64,000 nt of DNA from an uncultured Flavobacteriales bacterium (GCA_903860985.1 CAIOSO010000145.1:1-64000); one strand, 5' to 3'; numbered from the stretch's first letter, positions 39,556 through 49,725 are shown. A program made the numbers and translations. The notes: generated by a model from the sequence alone, not told the origin.

Positions 39556-41241
39556 TTCACTTTCTCCCTTCATAGAAATCTGTTTCCCATACCTGAATTC
39601 TTTTTGAGACACGATGTTTCCATTTTCCCCGAAAATCAGGAAGGAACCATGTTTTAATCCATTTTTGTAGTGTATTTCATACATCAACCTTCCACGAGGA
39701 TCACGCTGTTCAAAAACACCATCTAATTTCCCAAAACGGTATTCGGATACAATGGTTGGAACTACTCCACCGGGATAATAGTCAATCCATTTGCCATGTT
39801 TCATCCCTTTATGGTATTTCCCTTCTGATTTTAGTTGGAAGTCCTTCTGAGAGTATGCCTCAAATTTTCCATGAAAATCACTGACGGTTTCTTTTAAGCC
39901 CATGATGGCCATATCACTTGTGACATTCTTCTCGGTAAATACTTTATAATGCACTTTTTCTTTTAGCCGCCCATTGTTGTAGTAAGTATACCAAGCTCCA
40001 ACTTTAAACCCTTTTTTATAATTGCCAGCGTTGGTCAGGACACTTTCCGGGGTGTAAGAAACCCAAGTACCATCCATTAATCCATGCCTGAATTCCGCTT
40101 TATTTTTCAATGCGCCATTCTCCCAATAGTTATACCATGTACCTTCCTCTTTCCCTTTCTGGTAATTTCCATTCATCAGCAGCACACCATCTTCATACCA
40201 CGTTTGCCAATTTCCTTCTCTTTGGTCTTTGGAATAGTTTCCTTTTCGATAGGAGGCTCCATTTTGATAATAATAATTCCATTCTCCCGTTCGTTGTCCA
40301 TCTTTGAAATGCGCTATGTAAGAGAGTTCCCCTGATGAAAAATAATAGTGCCAAATACTATCTTGCACGTTTTGTTTGAAAAATCCACTCATTTCAATCG
40401 TTCGTTCTGGTGTTTTCCAAATCCAAAATCCTTGTTTCTGACCGTTTTCGTATGTTCCTGAAGTGATTGTATCGCCCGTTAAAGTGAGGGCTAAATAAGC
40501 ACCGTCTAAGGAGTCCGCTTTGTAAGTTATCCTTTTTTCTAAGATTCCTTGAAATTCATAAAATTCCCATGTACCGTTCTTTTTCCCATCTTTAAACGAC
40601 CCACCTACAGATAAAACGCCATTCGCTGTGCGTTCCTCAAAGATCCCGTTTTTTAATCCGTTTTTAAACGTGTAGGATGCTTTTACCACGCCGTTAACAT
40701 ACCGTTCTTCAATCACGCCGTTTCCTTCTTTCACAGTTTGAAGATGGTTCGTATCTTCTTCCCAGCTTGACATAAGATAAACGGTGTCATTCACCACTTT
40801 TTCCATCGATTTTTCTCTGCCATCGTCAAAGTAATAATGCCATTCACCTACAGGACTGCCCAGTTCAAATTGACCCTTTGTAGTTAGTTTCCCATTTTGA
40901 TTCCATTGAAAGAATAAACTATCTGGGACATTAAATTTGAAGTAGGACTCTTCTTTCATTTGTTTGTTAGGGTAATAAAAAACCCGTTTACCTAGCAGTC
41001 TGTCACGGTAATAATTACTTTCTTCTTCTAAGAGCCCATCATAGGTATAGAAGGTCCATTTTCCGTGTTTTTCTGTCGTTTTGGGCGTTGCGCTACTTGT
41101 GAAATAACTTCCAATCGCTTGCAGTCGTTTGTTTCCAGCGTCCCAATATAGGCGCACCTTTGGACCAAGATTTTCTTTCAAAACATTTTGTCCGTAGACT
41201 TGAGTGATAGAGAAGAACAATAGAAATAAAATCTGTTTCAT
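39541..41241 (-). CDS. Secreted MORN-2/YwqK-type repeat protein
   Basis: Signal peptide ending VYGQ; many NGxWxxYYxxGxLxxxGxYxxGxxxG repeats. Confidence 0.88.
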   Translation of the reverse strand: MKQILFLLFFSITQVYGQNVLKENLGPKVRLYWDAGNKRLQAIGSYFTSSATPKTTEKHGKWTFYTYDGLLEEESNYYRDRLLGKRVFYYPNKQMKEESYFKFNVPDSLFFQWNQNGKLTTKGQFELGSPVGEWHYYFDDGREKSMEKVVNDTVYLMSSWEEDTNHLQTVKEGNGVIEERYVNGVVKASYTFKNGLKNGIFEERTANGVLSVGGSFKDGKKNGTWEFYEFQGILEKRITYKADSLDGAYLALTLTGDTITSGTYENGQKQGFWIWKTPERTIEMSGFFKQNVQDSIWHYYFSSGELSYIAHFKDGQRTGEWNYYYQNGASYRKGNYSKDQREGNWQTWYEDGVLLMNGNYQKGKEEGTWYNYWENGALKNKAEFRHGLMDGTWVSYTPESVLTNAGNYKKGFKVGAWYTYYNNGRLKEKVHYKVFTEKNVTSDMAIMGLKETVSDFHGKFEAYSQKDFQLKSEGKYHKGMKHGKWIDYYPGGVVPTIVSEYRFGKLDGVFEQRDPRGRLMYEIHYKNGLKHGSFLIFGENGNIVSQKEFRYGKQISMKGESELFTP

Positions 41242-41247
41242 AGTACT

Positions 41248-41913
41248 TTATTTCTTTAAAAAGAATTGAAGAATCAAGAAGAAACCAAATAAGGTAAATA
41301 CAATGCCAATAAGGCGATTTAAGGCATTCAGCAAGTTTTGATTCACCAATGGACGGATTTTCTTTGCTGCAATTATTTTTAATACATCAACACTAAAAAA
41401 GGTAAGAAGAACGACCCCTAAAAACACAAAGGCCCAAGTAGTGCTATTTTCATCTGGAACGGCGTTATTCGCCACCGAGGCAACACTCACCCAATAAAAG
41501 ATAACCATTGGATTGGCAAAATTCAAGACAAAGCCTTTCAAGCCAAGAAAGACGTAATCTTTTGTGTGTATTTGTTGGCGACTGATTTCTGGACTTTCAT
41601 CCATGCCTTCTAATTTTTGGTTATCCAAAATGGCCACTTTTTTCACCAAACTGATGACGCCATAAATAACAAAAATCCCTCCCCCAATAATACTGAACAT
41701 GAGTTTGTTGCCTGCAATCAGTCCTTTTATTTGTTCGACGAACATCACCGCAATGAGTACATAAATGATATCACTGACTAGCACACCAAAGTCCAAGGCA
41801 AGTGCTGACCTAAATCCTTTTGTAATGCTCGTCTCAAGAAGAAGAAAAAAGATGGGGCCTACCATCACACTCAGCAAAAACCCAATACTAAATGCTTGTA
41901 TAAAGAAATCCAT
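41248..41913 (-). CDS. LysE family transporter
   Basis: FSIGFLLSVMVGPIFFLLLETSITKGFRSALALDFGVLVSDIIYVL. Confidence 0.85.
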   Translation of the reverse strand: MDFFIQAFSIGFLLSVMVGPIFFLLLETSITKGFRSALALDFGVLVSDIIYVLIAVMFVEQIKGLIAGNKLMFSIIGGGIFVIYGVISLVKKVAILDNQKLEGMDESPEISRQQIHTKDYVFLGLKGFVLNFANPMVIFYWVSVASVANNAVPDENSTTWAFVFLGVVLLTFFSVDVLKIIAAKKIRPLVNQNLLNALNRLIGIVFTLFGFFLILQFFLKK

Positions 41914-41917
41914 GTAA

Positions 41918-41925
41918 CAAAAATA
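41918..41925 (-). promoter_or_regulatory. -7 element TATTTTTG (minus) ending 4 nt before ATG (possible leaderless start)
   Basis: Reverse complement reads TATTTTTG-ttac-ATG. Confidence 0.45.
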
Positions 41926-42001
41926 GGATTTCTTTTTGCTTGGAAAACGGCTTTTGCAGAATTGTTATGCTTGGATGCATGAATATTTCAATGATTTCCA
42001 T

Positions 42002-42009
42002 TAAATTTG
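42002..42009 (+). promoter_or_regulatory. -7 element TAAATTTG upstream of 42028 gene
   Basis: Exact TAnnTTTG match, 18 nt before ATG at 42028. Confidence 0.4.
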
Positions 42010-42027
42010 CCTCACAAAAATGACTAC

Positions 42028-42387
42028 ATGAAAACTGGACTAGCGAATCAAAAATTAGATGCTATCATCACAAATGTTGAAAAGAGTGGTGTGACTGCAT
42101 CAAATTTAGTGGAGGATTTAAAAGCATTACGTGAATTAGCGTTGTTGGAGCAAGATCCTTTGGTCGTTAAATTATTGCGTTTAACTTATGAGTTTTTAAC
42201 AGAAAACGAGTGTTTTGATGTTCAAGCTCAATATGATGAAGACGAGGAGGGCAATGAATATCCGATAGAAATTGAAGAAAAAGATAATTTATTGTATTTG
42301 TTGAATCTATTGAAAAATGCGGATCACAAAATCAATCGTGAAGAAATGATTGATTACCGAACTGCATTAAAAGCAGAATTATATTAA
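42028..42387 (+). CDS. Conserved hypothetical protein (119 aa)
   Basis: MKTGLANQKLDAIITNVEKSG...; complete ORF behind promoter motif. Confidence 0.7.
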   Translation: MKTGLANQKLDAIITNVEKSGVTASNLVEDLKALRELALLEQDPLVVKLLRLTYEFLTENECFDVQAQYDEDEEGNEYPIEIEEKDNLLYLLNLLKNADHKINREEMIDYRTALKAELY

Positions 42388-42479
42388 TAAGACCAAGGCA
42401 ACCTTAAACGAAGGCATTTCGTCTTGAAAAAAGCGGAACAAAAACGTTTGTTCAGTTTTGGTTTTATTTAACTTGCAGT

Positions 42480-42531
42480 AACCTGAAAAGAGCTAAAGCG
42501 GATTTATCCCTTTTTTTCTTTTCAGGTTTTT
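42480..42531. terminator. Long-loop bidirectional terminator-like hairpin
   Basis: aacctgaaaag (42480-42490) pairs with cttttcaggtt (42518-42528), then T-run; convergent gap. Confidence 0.75.
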
Positions 42532-42535
42532 TTGT

Positions 42536-45331
42536 TTAAGAGCAATATTGGCAATAATCCGCATCGAGATTATGCTCGAATGCTTGATTTACATCAGTCA
42601 ATTGAACAAGTATTTCACTCAATAATTCCTGTAAAACGGGTACCATATCGGATAATTCACCATTTTTAAAGGTAAGGTTAAACTCTTCTTTTACGTTGAT
42701 CAGTGCAGTGATTTTTGCCTCATCTGGTAAAACACCGTATTGATCTTTGAAAAACAAACAGTATAGGGATAATTGAAAGGCGTGTTTACATTTGAGAAAG
42801 GAAGGTATTAATCCTTTATTCGATGTTTGATATACAACTTCCTCTTTCTTTACTTTTCCTGTTTTGTAATCAATAACTCGGTAACGATTGCCAATGCGAT
42901 CGATGCGATCGATGTATCCTTTGAAACGCAATTTTTTGAAACCACCTTCGAAAGGAATCATCATTTCGGTGTGCATTTCTGCTTCGATTTGTTCGATGTA
43001 TAGTGGCTCACTCAGGCCTTGAATAAATTGCAGTTCTTTTTCTAAAACGTTTTTAGTGATCTCAACAGCCATCTCATAACTCAAGCGATTTTTTCCTGTT
43101 TTAAAGAGTGATTCATCTTGATCAAAATGATCTAAAAATCCTTTGTACAGGTTTTTCTTGAACGTATCTAGCATTTTTAATACATCTTTTTCCCGAACGG
43201 GTGGCGGTGCTGGCTGAACATACACCCCTTGCTTGTCGCGCTGTGCGTAGGGCTTAAATAAGTCTTCTAACGTCGTGTGAATAATGCTACCAAATGTATG
43301 ATTTTCGATTTCTTCCTCGACTTCTTTATCCTCACCAAATTCCACTAAATAACGGTAATAATAGTCCAATGGACAAAGCATGTATTTATTTACTGCGGAT
43401 GCAGACAGTGGTTTTTCTAGAAATTCAAGAATGCGATTCAAAACTTCAGGCGTTTTTTGAATTTGTGTAGTATTCAAGGCTACACGTTCGGTAAAAGGGA
43501 TGTGATAAAATGATTTTTTCCACTGTAGGGCTGGATTCACTTTGCATAATTCCATTTCAATTTGCATCAAATAGCGACTAGCCTCATTGCTTCCAATTTG
43601 TTCTGCCGCTGCTGTATAGGTCGCCAATACCTTTTCAGCATGGTGTAAAAGTCGGTAAAAGTGATGTGCGAACAAGCCTTGTTTTTCGCGCGTTGAAGGG
43701 AGTTTGAAAGCAGCGCGTAAATCCATGGGGATCAAGGTGCGAACTGGATTGTTATTCGGAAGTTTTCCTTCATTCAATCCAAGTATGATGAGGTTTTTAA
43801 AATCAATCATCCGGGTTTCTAGTAAGCCCATGATTTGCAAACCGTTTGTTGGATTACCATGAAATGCAATAGTTGCTGAGGACCAATGTTGATTTAACAA
43901 TAATTTGAAACTTCGCAGTTCCATGGATGGAATACCCTCCTTGAGCAAGGACTCGAATCCACGCATCGATTGATCAAAAACTTGGATGGCTGTTTTTTCA
44001 AATTCATGAATTTGTTCGAAATCATCCGTAAATAGTGCATTCAACTGCCTAATCTTCCCTAAAGCGACATGCCAATCATCTGCCCAATCCTCTGTGACTA
44101 ATTCAAAAAGTACTTTTGCTTTAGGGGGTAGATTAAGCCGGTCAATCGCTTGAAAAACTTTGTTTTTTCGAATGCTGTCTTGTTCGATGGAAGACAAGCG
44201 TTTTTTTTCTTCTTCCGGGAGGCAAGCTAAACAAAAAACATGGTTTAGAATGCGTTGAAAATCTTTAAAGTAGATTGCTTTTGTGCGGAATCGTTTCTTG
44301 TTTTCTTGAATGGTAAATAATAAATCAACCCAAGACTTTACGGGTGTTTGTTGAAGGGGTAGTCCAAGGGTAATGTTTGCTTTTCCAACGGATGCGGGAA
44401 TATTTTTAACCAGCGAATGAATCAGTGTTTCATCCGCAAGTAAAACCAATGTTTCGTCTAATTCAGCAGCACTTAATTTTGCAAGTTCTGTTGCCGCAAC
44501 TTTTACTTGTCCTGTATGCTGTGCGCATTCAATGACGGTAAATTCAATCGGGGAATGATGAAGCCTACGTTGAGTAAAATCTGCCTTCCTCATATCCAAA
44601 TAACTGAGGTCGTTCCGTAAAAAAGAACCGGCTTCATGTTGTTCATTTTCTAGGTAATAAACATCAGCATCAATGATGAACTCCGTCTTTCCTCGCTTCA
44701 TTAAATTCTTGATGATTTGAAGTTCAGCTTTGGAAAGGGCATTGAATCCGGCAAAAATATATTGCTTTCCTGTAGGAACCAAGGCAGCGGTTTCTTCCGC
44801 TAATTTACGGTATGCTTGAGCGAGTGTGATTTGGGACCTCTTGGTTAATTCCACCATCAATTGGGTATGCAATTTGGGTATTTGCTCCCAAAAAGCCATG
44901 AATTTTAATTGAGATTCACTGTAGTTTTCCTCGTCAATTTGCCAGCTTTCTAATTCCTTTATGGATTTAAGATTTTTAAATATTTGTTCCTGGTCAATCA
45001 TGTAGCGATCCAAATCGTTGAAATCGCTTAGTAAGATGGATCCCCAGGTAAGAAATGACTCAAAACTTTGACCTTTTCCTTCCTCTGTTTGCAGGTAACT
45101 TTCAAAGAGAACAAGGAGTAACCTAGTTGGATCTATAATATCGTTGAATTGGGATTTTATCCAGCGGTCAATGGTCAGCATTTCAGGAGCAATTAAAGGC
45201 CCATTGTTGAGTTTGAATAAGGAGTTACCAAGGTATTTGACGGCTCTTTCAGAAGGTAAAATAACCACCAATTCTTCAAGTTGAGTGTAGTCATCTAAAA
45301 TTTTTCGAGCAAGGTTATCTATAAATTTCAT
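42536..45331 (-). CDS. PD-(D/E)XK nuclease family protein, AddB-like
   Basis: VVILPSERAVKYLGNSLF, LIILGLNEGKLPN, LCPLDYYYRYL, FGSIIHTTLEDLF, RYRVIDYKTGKV, terminal CQYC. Confidence 0.85.
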   Translation of the reverse strand: MKFIDNLARKILDDYTQLEELVVILPSERAVKYLGNSLFKLNNGPLIAPEMLTIDRWIKSQFNDIIDPTRLLLVLFESYLQTEEGKGQSFESFLTWGSILLSDFNDLDRYMIDQEQIFKNLKSIKELESWQIDEENYSESQLKFMAFWEQIPKLHTQLMVELTKRSQITLAQAYRKLAEETAALVPTGKQYIFAGFNALSKAELQIIKNLMKRGKTEFIIDADVYYLENEQHEAGSFLRNDLSYLDMRKADFTQRRLHHSPIEFTVIECAQHTGQVKVAATELAKLSAAELDETLVLLADETLIHSLVKNIPASVGKANITLGLPLQQTPVKSWVDLLFTIQENKKRFRTKAIYFKDFQRILNHVFCLACLPEEEKKRLSSIEQDSIRKNKVFQAIDRLNLPPKAKVLFELVTEDWADDWHVALGKIRQLNALFTDDFEQIHEFEKTAIQVFDQSMRGFESLLKEGIPSMELRSFKLLLNQHWSSATIAFHGNPTNGLQIMGLLETRMIDFKNLIILGLNEGKLPNNNPVRTLIPMDLRAAFKLPSTREKQGLFAHHFYRLLHHAEKVLATYTAAAEQIGSNEASRYLMQIEMELCKVNPALQWKKSFYHIPFTERVALNTTQIQKTPEVLNRILEFLEKPLSASAVNKYMLCPLDYYYRYLVEFGEDKEVEEEIENHTFGSIIHTTLEDLFKPYAQRDKQGVYVQPAPPPVREKDVLKMLDTFKKNLYKGFLDHFDQDESLFKTGKNRLSYEMAVEITKNVLEKELQFIQGLSEPLYIEQIEAEMHTEMMIPFEGGFKKLRFKGYIDRIDRIGNRYRVIDYKTGKVKKEEVVYQTSNKGLIPSFLKCKHAFQLSLYCLFFKDQYGVLPDEAKITALINVKEEFNLTFKNGELSDMVPVLQELLSEILVQLTDVNQAFEHNLDADYCQYCS

Positions 45332-45373
45332 CTGAGGAACGTTGTTGGTAGCATGGGAAAGAATACAGGAAAA

Positions 45374-46600
45374 TTAGTCAAACCACACCTTGAGAAAAAA
45401 TTGATTTGGGCGGTTTGAGTGCATGTATTTATTTCCTCCATACGTTTTAATGACAGCGAAGTAATTTGGGCTAAATTGAATTTGCACATAATTTAAGCCT
45501 TCCGGGTAGGTGTTTGACAATCCTTCAAAAACAATGCGTCCATCATCCAGTAATAATTTACGAATAGAGGTATTTGGCGGTGTTGCAATATAAATTGCCG
45601 CAATCTCTTCTGGGCTTATATTCGTATCGATTGGAACAATCGAAATTTCATACGAATTCCCTTGTCCAAGTTCTCGGTAAACAATTCGTTTGATTCCATC
45701 GGGTTCTAAAATAGTAATGGGCTTCCCGGGTAATTTCGCGACAAGTCCGGACACTTGATCATGATAAATAAATTCTTTAAAAGAGCGAACGTTCAATTCA
45801 TCTTTACTCGCTTTTTCAGAGTGATACCATGTCACCATTCTTACTTTATACCCTTTTGATCGGAGCAGATTGATGATTCCACTCGACCCTCCCAAATGTC
45901 CTGCACCAACAGCACAGAAAAAATTGGTTTTAGATCGCAGAATGGAATCAAGTTTCTGTGACATTCGAACATTTCTTTTCGTGATTACTTCATCATAAAG
46001 CCCTTCTTGAACCGACATGTTCGCCTTTATAAATTTATCGATAGCGATTAAATCACCTTTTAAGTATAGATCGATTAATCGATCGTGCGTAAACGTATTT
46101 AACGCATTATCCACGATTTGTTTATCTGAAAGATGAAGTTCATCGGAAAGCAAATCGTATTGTTCTTTCACGGATTCCAAGGGGATAAATCCTTTTTGTG
46201 CATTGAAACAAAATTGTTGAAAATAAGCATCTAAGAATTGTGGCATTCCGTCCTCATCCCCGTAAAACGTTTTGCTTGGTTCAGTTTCTGCAGTATATGG
46301 ATTCCCGGTTTTGTCATACAGCGTTGTCGGCAGGCTCGTTCGTGTGTCTAACTCATTGAATAATTCAAAAATATCGGTTTCAAGAATTAGTTTATCTGTC
46401 TTAATCATTGCTGTATAGACGGAATCGGCTAATTGAAATAAGCGCTTATCATTCGAATGAAGCGACCCAAACAGGTAAGACTTTTGTTTTAAGCCATTGC
46501 CAGAAATCTCCCAAAGTAATTCTCGATCCGCAAAGTAACTTTGTCCAAACGCTACGAAGCATGTGCAATAAATGATACAAGGGATAATTAGGTATTTCAT
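45374..46600 (-). CDS. TraB/GumN family protein with extra C-terminal domain
   Basis: Signal peptide ending AFGQ; LLWEISGNGLKQKSYLFGSLHSND; FFCAVGAGHLGGSSGIINLLRSKGYKV; about 130 aa follow the TraB core. Confidence 0.82.
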   Translation of the reverse strand: MKYLIIPCIIYCTCFVAFGQSYFADRELLWEISGNGLKQKSYLFGSLHSNDKRLFQLADSVYTAMIKTDKLILETDIFELFNELDTRTSLPTTLYDKTGNPYTAETEPSKTFYGDEDGMPQFLDAYFQQFCFNAQKGFIPLESVKEQYDLLSDELHLSDKQIVDNALNTFTHDRLIDLYLKGDLIAIDKFIKANMSVQEGLYDEVITKRNVRMSQKLDSILRSKTNFFCAVGAGHLGGSSGIINLLRSKGYKVRMVTWYHSEKASKDELNVRSFKEFIYHDQVSGLVAKLPGKPITILEPDGIKRIVYRELGQGNSYEISIVPIDTNISPEEIAAIYIATPPNTSIRKLLLDDGRIVFEGLSNTYPEGLNYVQIQFSPNYFAVIKTYGGNKYMHSNRPNQFFLKVWFD

Positions 46601-46608
46601 CGTAACTT

Positions 46609-46616
46609 CAAAGGTA
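46609..46616 (-). promoter_or_regulatory. -7 element TACCTTTG (minus) upstream of TraB/GumN gene
   Basis: Plus-strand caaaggta, 8 nt before ATG. Confidence 0.4.
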
Positions 46617-46631
46617 CATTTTTACACGGAA

Positions 46632-47864
46632 TCAAATGAACATTCGTTGGACATGTTCTTCACCAAAAGCGTATGCGAGGTAAGCCAAAGAAGGAATCTC
46701 TTTGGTTAACATGATTGGTGATTTTCTACCGATTGCTATTTTTCCATGACTTTCGGAGAGTTCAAGGGCTGCTGCTGCATTAATGGTTAAAGCGTTTATT
46801 CCTTCTTCTGGCGTCATTTTCTGTTTCAAACAGGCCAATGACAAAATGGTCATTAAATGATAATTTGGTGAGGACCCAGGATTATAGTCACTTGCTAACG
46901 CAAGAGGAAGTCCTGCATCGATGATGCGTCTTGCATCTCCAAATGGGATTGATAAAAAGTGTGAACAGCCAGGAAGCAGTGTCGGAATGGTATCCGAATG
47001 CAATAAAGATTGAATGTCGTTTTCATCGATTTCTTCCAAATGATCTACCGAAATAGCACCAAGTTCAACCGCTTTTTGAACTCCACCAAGAATGCTAAAT
47101 TGATTGACATGAACTTTTGGTTTTAGCCCACAAGCAATACCGGCCCGAAGTATTTCTTCCATTTCTGCTACGGAAAAATAATTGTGTTCACAAAACACAT
47201 CGATATAGTCGGCTAGTTGTTCCTTTTGTATCATTGGTAACATCTCCTGGATAATGAGGTCGATGTAGCCACGTTTATTTTCTTTGTAATCAACCGGAAA
47301 AGCATGTGCGCCTAAGAAAGTAGCTTTTATGACGATTGGCATGCATGCCTTTAAGCGTTTAATAACGCGTAACATTTTTATTTCCCCATCAACAGAAAGT
47401 CCATAACCTGATTTTATTTCAAGAGCACCAGTTCCAGATTGAATAATACGTTCGATTCGTTTTTTTGCTGCCTCAAACAGTTCATCTTCGGATAACTCAC
47501 TTAATTTTCTAGCTGAATTTAAAATGCCCCCACCTTTAGCAGCGATATCCTCGTAACTAAGTCCGTGAATCCGATCCACAAATTCTTCTTCACGTGATTT
47601 TGCAAAAACAGTGTGGGTATGCGCATCAATGAAAGCGGGAAGAACATAACATCCATCTGCGTCAACAATTTCGACATCTCTCCAGTCGATGATTCCTTCC
47701 CACTCGAGCATAGATCCATACGAAATCACTTCGCCATCTTCGAGCGCTAAAAAAGCGTTTTCAATGATGTCTAATTGCTTCATTTCAGCGCCTTTTCGAA
47801 CGGAGGGTATCTGTTCACCCGCTTGAACGAGTCCTTTGATGTTCTTCAGTAGAATTTTAGACAT
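46632..47864 (-). CDS. hutI: Imidazolonepropionase
   Basis: VLPAFIDAHTHTVFAKSREEEF, GTGALEIKSGYGLS, LGAHAFP, LASDYNPGSSPN. Confidence 0.93.
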   Translation of the reverse strand: MSKILLKNIKGLVQAGEQIPSVRKGAEMKQLDIIENAFLALEDGEVISYGSMLEWEGIIDWRDVEIVDADGCYVLPAFIDAHTHTVFAKSREEEFVDRIHGLSYEDIAAKGGGILNSARKLSELSEDELFEAAKKRIERIIQSGTGALEIKSGYGLSVDGEIKMLRVIKRLKACMPIVIKATFLGAHAFPVDYKENKRGYIDLIIQEMLPMIQKEQLADYIDVFCEHNYFSVAEMEEILRAGIACGLKPKVHVNQFSILGGVQKAVELGAISVDHLEEIDENDIQSLLHSDTIPTLLPGCSHFLSIPFGDARRIIDAGLPLALASDYNPGSSPNYHLMTILSLACLKQKMTPEEGINALTINAAAALELSESHGKIAIGRKSPIMLTKEIPSLAYLAYAFGEEHVQRMFI

Positions 47865-47948
47865 AGATTGAATTTGATATAAAGATAATTGCTTGTTTGA
47901 TTCACTCGGAATATCGGAAGGAAAATTGTATATTTAGGTAAAAAGAAA

Positions 47949-48302
47949 ATGAAAAAAGAGGAGTTAGGAGTATGGGGTGAAAATGAGGCTTTGGCTTTTT
48001 TAAGTAATAAGGGCTTTCGATTGATCGATCGAAACATTCGATTTAAAAAATATGAAGTTGATTTAGTTTTGGAGGACGGCGACGATTTAGTCGTTGTAGA
48101 GGTCAAGGCAAGGTGTACGGGTCAAATAGGGGAGCCCTGGCGTGCAGTGACAAAATCAAAGCAGCGTCAAATAATAACGGTTGCTGACCGCTATGTTCAG
48201 GAGCATCAAATTGATCGAAATGTCCGTTTTGATATTGTATCCATCGTTCACAATCAATATCAAACAAGCATTGAGCACATTGCTGATGCCTTTTCAGCGT
48301 AA
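47949..48302 (+). CDS. YraN family protein (UPF0102)
   Basis: GVWGENEALAFLSNKGFRLIDRNIRFKKYEVDLVLEDGDDLVVVEVKAR. Confidence 0.92.
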   Translation: MKKEELGVWGENEALAFLSNKGFRLIDRNIRFKKYEVDLVLEDGDDLVVVEVKARCTGQIGEPWRAVTKSKQRQIITVADRYVQEHQIDRNVRFDIVSIVHNQYQTSIEHIADAFSA

Positions 48303-48306
48303 CGTC

Positions 48307-49710
48307 TTAGATGTGTAGTGCCCGATTGTCCGTAGCGGCTAATGCTGCTTCTTTCATGGCTTCTGAATACGTTGGATGTCCGTGACAAATACGTGCAATA
48401 TCTTCGGCTGAAGCACGGTATTCCATGGCTGTTACTGCTTCCATAATCAAATCGGCTGCACGTGGTGCGATCATGTGAACACCTAAAACCTCATCGGTTT
48501 TTTCATCCGCTAATATTTTGATAAATCCACTTGTATCCATGCTTGCACGTGCTCGTCCAAGTGCTTTAATCGGGAAACTCCCCACTTTGTAGGCGATACC
48601 AGCCGTTTTTAATTCTTCTTCCGTTTTTCCAACCGCAGCAATTTCTGGCCATGTATAGACAACACCTGGAATCAAATTATAATTGATATGTGGTTTTTGT
48701 CCGGCAATCATTTCTGCCACAAATACGCCTTCTTCTTCGGCTTTGTGAGCCAACATGGCGCCACGAACTACATCGCCAATGGCGTAAATGTGTGCTACTT
48801 TCGTTTGCAAATGGTCATTTACTTCAATTTGACCACGTTCTGTTGCTGCTAATCCTGCTTTGTCTAGGCTCAGTCCTTCCGTGTATGCTTTTCTACCCAC
48901 TGCAACTAAGCAATAATCAGCTTCCAGTGTTACAAGCTCACCTTTTTTATTCTCAGCAGTTAAAACGACTTTTTTACCGGTGTTTTCGACCTTCACTACG
49001 CGATGCTCCATATAAAACTTGAAACCTTCTTTTTTGAGAATCTTAGCAAATTCTTTTCCAATTCCGGCATCCATCGTAGGAAGAATGCTTGGCGCGAATT
49101 CGATGACTTCGACTTCTGAACCCAATCTTGCGTAGACAGAGCCAAGTTCTAGACCAATGACACCACCACCTATCACTAACATTCTTTTTGGAATCTCGGT
49201 CATGTTTAATGCCTCTGTTGAAGTGATGATACGTTTCTTATCCGGCTCCATTCCTGGAAAAAAGTTAGGCTTAGAACCCGTGGCAATAATGATGTTTTTT
49301 CCTTGCAGGATCGTTTCTGTACCATCTGCTCCTTTCACTAAAATGGAATTTGCAGATGCAAATGAACCATGTCCATGGAAAACAGTTACTTTGTTTTTGT
49401 CCATTAAAAATTTCACTCCGGCACAGGTTTGACTCACCACTTCGTTTTTGCGGTTAATCATTTGGGTCAAATTAGCTTTTAGCCCGGTAATTTCAATCCC
49501 ATGAGTTTTGAAATTGTGTTGTGCATTGTGATAGTGTTCAGAAGAATCCAACAAGGCTTTTGAAGGGATGCAACCTACATTTAAACAGGTGCCTCCAAGG
49601 GTGTTATATTTTTCTACAAGCGCTGTTTTTAGTCCAAGTTGTGCACATCGAAGTGCTGAAACATATCCACCCGGACCCGATCCTACTACAATTACATCAA
49701 AAGCATTCAT
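48307..49710 (-). CDS. lpdA: Dihydrolipoyl dehydrogenase
   Basis: VVGSGPGGYVSALRCAQLG, GGTCLNVGCIPSKALL, IATGSKP, YAIGDVVRGAMLAHKAEEEG, HGHPTYSEAMKEA. Confidence 0.97.
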   Translation of the reverse strand: MNAFDVIVVGSGPGGYVSALRCAQLGLKTALVEKYNTLGGTCLNVGCIPSKALLDSSEHYHNAQHNFKTHGIEITGLKANLTQMINRKNEVVSQTCAGVKFLMDKNKVTVFHGHGSFASANSILVKGADGTETILQGKNIIIATGSKPNFFPGMEPDKKRIITSTEALNMTEIPKRMLVIGGGVIGLELGSVYARLGSEVEVIEFAPSILPTMDAGIGKEFAKILKKEGFKFYMEHRVVKVENTGKKVVLTAENKKGELVTLEADYCLVAVGRKAYTEGLSLDKAGLAATERGQIEVNDHLQTKVAHIYAIGDVVRGAMLAHKAEEEGVFVAEMIAGQKPHINYNLIPGVVYTWPEIAAVGKTEEELKTAGIAYKVGSFPIKALGRARASMDTSGFIKILADEKTDEVLGVHMIAPRAADLIMEAVTAMEYRASAEDIARICHGHPTYSEAMKEAALAATDNRALHI

Positions 49711-49725
49711 CTCTCAAATTTTGGT

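Noticed and set aside
39541-41241. Toxin-antitoxin interpretation of YwqK-like gene
   Set aside because: Signal peptide, very long repeat array and no toxin-like neighbour.
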